Below, piece by piece: positions 41,712-46,421 of a stretch of 46,421 nt of DNA. Location of the stretch: assembly GCA_945877135.1 (NCBI GenBank), contig CAMCQY010000011.1, positions 1-46,421 of the forward strand, given 5' to 3'. This stretch comes from Candidatus Kuenenia stuttgartensis. GTDB lineage: Bacteria > Planctomycetota > Planctomycetia > Pirellulales > UBA1268. The first letter of the stretch is position 1. Every line of letters starts with the position of its first letter. A model generated the notes under the pieces. The model was not told the origin of the DNA, searched no databases, and saw only the letters and a list, made by a program, of their open reading frames with translations. The translations under genes and the position numbers were made by a program.

Positions 41712-42524
41712 GTGGTCACCCCTGTGCGTCAACGTCCGGACCTTTCCGCAGTTCCCCCCCCTGCCCCGCCATTGCCCGCGGTCTGGCTCGATATCTCGCT
41801 TCCGACGGTCGAGGAAAATCTCGCGCTCGACGAGGCCCTGCTGGAACTGGCCCATGAGGGAAGGTCGCAGGCGACCTGCGTCCGCACATGGATGGCGGCG
41901 GAACCCGCCGTCGTGCTCGGCTCGTCGAGCCGCATCGACGCGGAGATCGATCCACAAGCCTGCGCGGCGGCGGGTGTGCGGGTGGTACGTCGGCCCAGCG
42001 GCGGGGCCACCGTGGTGCTCGGGCCGGGCTGCCTCATGTGGTCGGTGATCACACCCTATGCCGAGGGGGTGCCGCCGATCGAGGCGATTCATGCGGCGAT
42101 GCTCGAACCATTGGCCGCTGCGATCAATGACGCGTTGCCCACGCCGGGCAGCCGGCGGGTGGCCCGCCGCGGCACAAGCGATCTGGCGGTTTTCACCGAT
42201 TGCGACGCGACCGAACGGAAGGTATCAGGCAATGCGCTGCGAGTGCGACGGCACGGGGTTCTCTACCACGGCACGCTGCTCGACAGTTTTGATCTTGGTC
42301 TCGTCGGGACAGTGCTCAGGCATCCGCCCCGCGAGCCCGACTATCGATCGCGACGTCCGCACGGCGAGTTCCTCGCCAATCTGGGCCTGGGCCGGGAGAG
42401 GCTTGAGCAGATCGTACGAGCGGCGTTCCACGCCACACGCACCCACGGCGAGTGGCCCCGCGACCGCGTCGCCCGACTCGTCGCCGAACGCTACGGCACG
42501 AGCGAGTGGACAAGCCGGTTGTGA
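41712..42524 (+). CDS. Lipoate-protein ligase A-family protein
   Basis: These enzymes attach lipoate or octanoate to E2 and GcvH proteins, or transfer biotin-like groups. The product has 270 residues. Motifs present are RRPSGGATVVLGPGCLMWS (the RRxSGG substrate loop) and KVSGNALRVRRHGVLYHGTL (the KxSG Lys that holds the acyl group, and the HGTLL-like end). The C-terminal accessory domain of LplA is short. The start is GTG 41712; no ATG occurs before the conserved fold. The window also has an E2-like acyltransferase at 22630, but that lacks a lipoyl domain, so it is not an obvious substrate. Confidence 0.87.
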   Translation: MVTPVRQRPDLSAVPPPAPPLPAVWLDISLPTVEENLALDEALLELAHEGRSQATCVRTWMAAEPAVVLGSSSRIDAEIDPQACAAAGVRVVRRPSGGATVVLGPGCLMWSVITPYAEGVPPIEAIHAAMLEPLAAAINDALPTPGSRRVARRGTSDLAVFTDCDATERKVSGNALRVRRHGVLYHGTLLDSFDLGLVGTVLRHPPREPDYRSRRPHGEFLANLGLGRERLEQIVRAAFHATRTHGEWPRDRVARLVAERYGTSEWTSRL

Positions 42525-42536
42525 TGCGAGATGCCC

Positions 42537-42680
42537 AGCCCGCTCCCCATCCAAGCCCGCTCCCCATCCAAGCCCGCTCCCCATCCAAGCCCGCTCCCCA
42601 TCCAAGCCCGCTCCCCATCCAAGCCCGCTCCCCATCCAAGCCCGCTCCCCATCCAAGCCCGCAGCGCAAGCAAGGGAATT
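42537..42680. repeat. 17-bp tandem array grown from a family A arm (copy 9)
   Basis: Seven exact copies of CGCTCCCCATCCAAGCC (42541-42659) run straight into a normal family A right arm ending GCAGCGCAAGCAAGGGAATT (to 42680). The unit contains CCATCCAAGCC, the first part of the arm, so the array seems to be a local expansion of it. The array lies 12 bp after the lipoate ligase stop codon. There are no unique spacers, so it is not a CRISPR array. Confidence 0.95.
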
Positions 42681-42780
42681 CTGCCTGCCTCCACCCAGCC
42701 CCCCACAGCCCAGGCAGCCTGGGCAAGATATTCAGGAAGTGGGGAATGGGGAGTCTGCCGATCGCAAGGTGATCGAGTTC

Positions 42781-42894
42781 ACCGAAATCCGCCGATCCTC
42801 CCTATGGCGGATGGGATTCGGTGTCGGGACCGTGGCCGATGGTCGAAAGAAAACAGTCTTTCGGCGGCGGCTGCTCCTGAGTAGGGTTCCCGAC
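42781..42894 (+). ncRNA. Candidate structured leader upstream of the 89-residue gene
   Basis: Three nested pairings are visible. Helix 1: ACCGAAATCCGCC (42781-42793) with GGCGGATGGGATTCGGT (42806-42822), with a small bulge. Helix 2: GTCGGGA (42823-42829) with TCCCGAC (42888-42894), closing helix 3: GCCG and TCGAAAGA (42835-42850) with TCTTTCGG and CGGC (42857-42871). It lies 66 bp before the next ATG, in a 280-bp gap that otherwise shows nothing. It does not match a riboswitch class I know. Possible roles are a cis-regulatory leader or a palindromic element. Confidence 0.4.
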
Positions 42895-42959
42895 CCGATC
42901 GACAGGAAGTCGTTCGAAAGTTCGCACCAGCGACAGCCCGCAACAGGAGGTTGCCAACT

Positions 42960-43229
42960 ATGCGTTTGCACATGAATGCCGCGGACGTGCGGCGATTGGT
43001 CACGCATTACTTCCTCGATCTCGGCGTGGACAGCGCTGACGTCGATGACGTCCAGGAAAACATCCGGATCGACAGGGGCCGCTGCGTGGCCCGCTGCTAC
43101 CGCGTCGCGGACATGTTCGCGATGTGGATGATCGATGTCGGCGTCCTGCAGTTCTACGACGCCGACGGCGAGATGCTGCACACCGTGAACCTGTTCACGG
43201 AACTCCAGCCACAACGGGCCGCCGCCTGA
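42960..43229 (+). CDS. 89-residue protein of unknown function
   Basis: ATG 42960 has a perfect AGGAGG ribosome-binding site at 42945-42950, nine bases away, which makes the gene credible. The product is acidic, with a helical start (MNAADVRRLVTHYFLDLGVD) and a later part that looks like alternating strands (CVARCYRVADMFAMWMIDV, VLQFYDADGEMLHTVNLF). It has two Cys, no signal peptide and no membrane segment. I do not recognise the family. It sits after a strongly structured leader, so control at the RNA level is possible. Next is a GT2-like gene 180 bp downstream. Confidence 0.75.
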   Translation: MRLHMNAADVRRLVTHYFLDLGVDSADVDDVQENIRIDRGRCVARCYRVADMFAMWMIDVGVLQFYDADGEMLHTVNLFTELQPQRAAA

Positions 43230-43409
43230 TCGCGGCGACTCTGCGAGGTCCTCGGGCATTGTCCGGCGCGACTGCTGTGCCGGCGTGCCTGACTGAGTAT
43301 TCGATCACGTTCTGAAAGAGTGACGGTGATGTGTCTGGGGGGAGAGTGCGCGCGGAGGCGGAGCCACCGTTGCGCTCGTGGGGTGGCCTGATGGCCGGGG
43401 GAACTGGCG

Positions 43410-44471
43410 ATGTCTGACACGTTTGATCTGGTGCGATCGCCACGGTTGTCGATCGTCATCCCCACTCCGGCCGACACTGCGGCCATGGAGGAGACGCTCG
43501 TCAGCGTTCTGGAACACCGGCCCGACGATTGCGAAATCGTGGTTTCGCTCGGCTGCGAATACGCCGACCCGTGGAATATCCGCGAGGAGGTGCGGTTTGT
43601 GCAGGCACCCGCCGGATCGACCCTGGTGGGCTGCGTGAATCTCGGCGTGGCGGCCAGCGAGGGCGAGGTGGTGCATGTCCTCGCCGCGGGCTGGCGGGCC
43701 ACGGAAGGCTGGACCGATCGGCCGATGGAACGACTCGAGGATGAGGATGTGGGGGCTGTCGTGCCGCTGGGAGTGGCGGGCGACGACCGCGATCACGTGG
43801 TGTCGGCGGGCGTGCGATGTGCCGTCGGGGGGCGGCGAATCGACGTGGCCGCCGACACCAGGTGGCGCAGGGCGAAGGCGGCGGAGTGTCCGCCTGCCGG
43901 TGCGAAAGTGCCACAGGGCCCGGTGCTCGAGGCCGGCTTTTGGCGGTCTGACGTGCTGAATCTCGCTGGCCGCGGATTCACGACGGTCTGTGGTGATGCG
44001 ACGGCCGACGCCGACATGGCGATCACACTGTCGCGGAGTGGCCTTCGCGTGGTGCTGGAACCGTATTCCCATGTCATCGCTCCGTCAGCGACATCGGGCA
44101 GGGCTCGCTCGCGGTCATTCGCAGCTGGGCTGCATGCAGAGCGGCTCTTCTGGCGGAGCGTGGCGGGGTCGTCGTTCCTGCCGGCGCTGGTGATGCACAT
44201 CCTGGAGGTCGTGCGGCATGCGGTTGCGCGGGCGCCGCTGGGCACGCTCCCGATGCTGGTGGGCCGGATGGTGGCGGTGCTGCAGTTTGGGTCGTATGTG
44301 TCCCGCTACCTGCAACTGCGCGAGGTCATCGGGCAGGCGGCGGACTCAGGTCGCGTGCCGCAGAGCATCGAGGACCGGCAGACGATCCGGATCGACGATT
44401 CGCACACCGGAGTCGGTCGGCCGCGGCATCGCGGCTCGCGTGAGGCAGCTCCGCTGCGGAAGTCGGCCTGA
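43410..44471 (+). CDS. GT2-like glycosyltransferase-fold protein
   Basis: The product has 353 residues. The N-terminus LSIVIPTPADTAAMEETLVS is the typical beginning of a GT-A family 2 domain, and SEGEVVHVLAAGWRATEGW lies where the DxD-bearing loop is expected. No clear DxD is seen there (HVLAAGW), so metal-dependent catalysis is doubtful. GDATADADMAITLSRSGLRV resembles the ED-like acceptor region. The C-terminal part is helical and moderately hydrophobic (SSFLPALVMHILEVVRHAVA), perhaps membrane-associated. The end is basic and polar. Function may be sugar transfer or a non-catalytic relative. Confidence 0.72.
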   Translation: MSDTFDLVRSPRLSIVIPTPADTAAMEETLVSVLEHRPDDCEIVVSLGCEYADPWNIREEVRFVQAPAGSTLVGCVNLGVAASEGEVVHVLAAGWRATEGWTDRPMERLEDEDVGAVVPLGVAGDDRDHVVSAGVRCAVGGRRIDVAADTRWRRAKAAECPPAGAKVPQGPVLEAGFWRSDVLNLAGRGFTTVCGDATADADMAITLSRSGLRVVLEPYSHVIAPSATSGRARSRSFAAGLHAERLFWRSVAGSSFLPALVMHILEVVRHAVARAPLGTLPMLVGRMVAVLQFGSYVSRYLQLREVIGQAADSGRVPQSIEDRQTIRIDDSHTGVGRPRHRGSREAAPLRKSA

Positions 44472-44483
44472 ACGCACGCCGCG

Positions 44484-46175
44484 TCACTCCCCCTCCGCCG
44501 TCGGTGCGGCTGTGTCTTTCTCACTTTCCTCTGTCACGAACGGCAACAGGCGTTGCGGATCCTTGGCTGGCAGAGCCTTCCGCCGCGGGCCGCTCCGGCC
44601 GAGCGTGCGCCGCACCGGATCCTGCTGCATCGCCCCGCGCCGGTCACGGCGGCTGCCGTGCCGCTCAGCCACGCCGCGGGCCTCGCTGCGTGCCGCGGGG
44701 CCGCTGCGCACGATCGCCAGACGGCGTTTCGCCTCGCGAATCGCCTTGGCGTGATCGACGAGCGGCGCCGGATACTCGTGGCCGATCACGCAGCCGGCCG
44801 ACCGTTGCACGTCTTCCGGCATCGTCCAGGGCATGTGCACATACGCCGGAGGCACGCCGGCGAGTTCAGGCACCCAGCGCCGAATGAACACGCCGCGGGG
44901 ATCCTGCTCAATCGCCTGCTTCGTCGGATTGTAGATCCTGAGGGTGTTGATGCCGGTCGTGCCGCTTTGCATCTGGAGCTGTGACCAGTGGATACCCGGC
45001 TCGAAGTCGAGGAAGTGGCGGGCGAGGAACAGGCCCGTAGGCCGCCAATGGAGCCACAGGGAATAACTGGCGAACGACACGACCAGCGCCCGCATCCGAA
45101 ACGTGAGCCAGCCGGTGGCGACGAGGCTCCGCATGCAGGCATCCACGAGCGGATAGCCCGTGCGACCCGCCTGCCAGGCGTCGAGCCGCTCGGGGCAGAC
45201 CTCGTTTTCGCGCAGGCCGTCGGCCGACCGGAGCATGTTATGAAACTCGATCGCCGGTTCATCCTCGAGCTTCTGCATGAAGTGGCAGTGCCAGTGGAGC
45301 CGGGATTGCACCGCCTTCACGCTCCGCTGCCAGGCCTTGAGGCCGGCACGGTCGCGCGGGCTCGTGGCCGTGAGCAGGCTTGCCTGCACCTCCCGTCGGC
45401 GGGCCTCACTCTCCTGCCAGACGGTCCGCATCGAGATCGCGCCGAACGCCAGATATGGGCTCAACCGCGAGCAACTCGTCGGCGCCGACAGCGGGCTCGA
45501 GATGCCGCCGGAGTAGTGCCGCCCGCGGCTCGACAGGAAGTCGTCGAGCACGTCGCCCGCCGCGCGCTCGCCACCCCGCTGGCGGTCCTTCGTGTCTTCG
45601 GGCAGACCCAGCCCGCGGCAGTCAAGCACGCCGGCCGTGGCCAGCCGTGCGACGGTCGTGAGGCCGCCGCGACCGATACTCCGCGGCACGTTGGCACGGT
45701 CCGCCTCCATCCGCGTTTCCCACAGCCTGTTCCAGCCGTTCCGCGAGCCGAGTCGCCGCACGACGCCGGTCTGCGGAAGTTCAAGAAACTCGACGCCGGC
45801 TTCATGGGCCCAGCGTCGCACCCGTCGGTCCCTGACGTACGTCACGCCCGTGCCGGTCTCTTCGTGAGCCACGAGCAACCTGTAGCCTGTCTCGCAGCGA
45901 AGGTGTTCGAGCATCGCCACCGCCTCGCCCCGCCGGGTGACGAGCCGAATGCCGAGCCGGCCGAGGGCGGCCTCGAGGTCGACGAGGCACTCGCGTTCGA
46001 ACCCCGCGTGGCTCGCATCACGCTCGGGCTGCGCGAGCACCTCGGGCTCGTAGAGAAACACGGCGAACACGGCTCCGCCCCGCGCTCGGGCCACGGCCTC
46101 GGCAAGTGCCGGATGATCGGCCACCCGCAGGTCACGCTTCAGCCACACACAGACCGGCACTGGGTTATCGATCAT
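44484..46175 (-). CDS. phr: Deoxyribodipyrimidine photolyase / cryptochrome family protein
   Basis: Photolyases repair UV-induced pyrimidine dimers using light and FAD. The product has 563 residues. The N-terminal antenna-binding Rossmann domain starts VCVWLKRDLRVADHPAL. The FAD-binding helical domain includes SRLSPYLAFGAISMRTVWQE, TGYPLVDACMRSLVATGWLT, MRALVVSFASYSLWLHW and FEPGIHWSQLQMQSGTTGIN. The last 90 residues are basic and variable. ATG 46175 starts close to the conserved fold; a GTG at 46202 would add nine residues. It converges with the GT2-like gene (12 bp between stops). It could be a cryptochrome with a signalling role; family placement is firm, exact class is not. Confidence 0.92.
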   Translation of the reverse strand: MIDNPVPVCVWLKRDLRVADHPALAEAVARARGGAVFAVFLYEPEVLAQPERDASHAGFERECLVDLEAALGRLGIRLVTRRGEAVAMLEHLRCETGYRLLVAHEETGTGVTYVRDRRVRRWAHEAGVEFLELPQTGVVRRLGSRNGWNRLWETRMEADRANVPRSIGRGGLTTVARLATAGVLDCRGLGLPEDTKDRQRGGERAAGDVLDDFLSSRGRHYSGGISSPLSAPTSCSRLSPYLAFGAISMRTVWQESEARRREVQASLLTATSPRDRAGLKAWQRSVKAVQSRLHWHCHFMQKLEDEPAIEFHNMLRSADGLRENEVCPERLDAWQAGRTGYPLVDACMRSLVATGWLTFRMRALVVSFASYSLWLHWRPTGLFLARHFLDFEPGIHWSQLQMQSGTTGINTLRIYNPTKQAIEQDPRGVFIRRWVPELAGVPPAYVHMPWTMPEDVQRSAGCVIGHEYPAPLVDHAKAIREAKRRLAIVRSGPAARSEARGVAERHGSRRDRRGAMQQDPVRRTLGRSGPRRKALPAKDPQRLLPFVTEESEKDTAAPTAEGE

Positions 46176-46421
46176 CGCGACACCAAACGGGATCCGCTCC
46201 ACCGACTGCCGATTCAGTGTAGGCGCGTCGCCGCCGGCGTAGACCTCACGATCGCCCTCGACCGTCAGCAGCAGACCGCGGCCGCATCGAGTCGATGATC
46301 CGCACCTGGCTCCACGGCCTGAGCCTGAGCCGAGGCAATTGCCGGGGCCTGGCCTAAGCGGGCTGTGGGTCTGGTCCGGAGCGTGACCTGGGGAGTGGCA
46401 TGTCGCGTTTTCACCGGCAGC
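46176..46421. other. Right edge of the window, no gene called
   Basis: These 246 bp upstream of the photolyase gene should contain its promoter. No complete frame with a ribosome-binding site is visible. Confidence 0.5.

Noticed and set aside
41568-42092. N-terminal 175-codon extension of the HEAT-repeat protein
   Set aside because: The extension is antisense to the lipoate ligase gene and basic, while ATG 41567 starts just before the membrane helix.
42537-42680. Possible CRISPR array
   Set aside because: The units are head-to-tail with no unique spacers and no cas gene is near.
44988-46298. 436-codon plus-strand open frame opposite the photolyase
   Set aside because: Antisense to a complete photolyase with conserved FAD-binding motifs; no independent support.

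Overview
The window is 46.4 kb of GC-rich bacterial chromosome that most resembles a planctomycete of the Pirellulales type. The clues are a Tat-exported Gfo/Idh/MocA oxidoreductase, exported leucine-rich-repeat and HEAT proteins, a large anti-sigma-like membrane protein with an Ala/Pro-rich linker, and a dispersed palindromic repeat (CATCCAAGCCCGCAGCGCAAG type) in many intergenic gaps. This assignment is inferred from gene content; no rRNA gene is present. About 41 genes are supported, nearly all intact, with one tRNA gene and no insertion sequence, prophage or CRISPR array.

Layout. 1-6.4 kb: a ferredoxin at the left edge, dprA, prfB with its programmed +1 frameshift, infA, and a tex homologue with a long basic disordered tail. 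6.8-10 kb: a DegT-type aminotransferase, a small exported membrane protein and a lone archaeal-type topoisomerase VI A subunit. 10.2-17.9 kb: a seven-gene minus-strand cluster that is the most unusual part of the window. In transcription order it encodes a PspA/IM30 protein, a two-module AAA+ ATPase, a 101-residue unknown, a substrate-binding protein fused to an OmpA peptidoglycan-binding domain, an ABC permease, an ABC ATPase, and a membrane-anchored coiled-coil protein. 18.1-22.3 kb: the Tat oxidoreductase, an LRR protein, a 64-residue protein and a DUF2905 protein. 22.4-25.2 kb: tRNA-His, a stand-alone E2-type acyltransferase domain, rarA and an OsmC protein. 25.2-28.8 kb: two tandem paralogous GT39-like membrane glycosyltransferases. 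28.9-30.8 kb: a long UbiD-family decarboxylase. 30.9-36.3 kb: a minus-strand run hpf, EIIA, HPr, EI, rng, rplU, which looks like a regulatory phosphorelay joined to ribosome and RNA functions. 36.5-46.2 kb: an anti-sigma/FecR-like membrane protein, a TPR protein, an AroE-like protein lacking its usual Lys, a HEAT protein, a lipoate ligase-like protein, a 17-bp tandem array, an 89-residue orphan behind a structured leader, a GT2-like glycosyltransferase and a photolyase.

How the genes may work together. The 10-18 kb cluster is best read as an envelope-maintenance machine. PspA forms ESCRT-III-like membrane polymers. The AAA+ protein has a Vps4/p97-type pore-loop motif and could remodel them. 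An inner-membrane ABC transporter is tied to peptidoglycan through its OmpA-fused binding protein. The last genes of the cluster overlap by 4 bp, which implies tight co-expression. The combination is an inference from gene order and domain content.

Two intergenic repeat families are present. Family A is a long imperfect palindrome with arms of about 30 bp at nine loci, one of them expanded into a 17-bp tandem array. Family B is a compact GC hairpin, often with a GGAA loop, in four copies. Many copies lie between convergent genes or just after stop codons.
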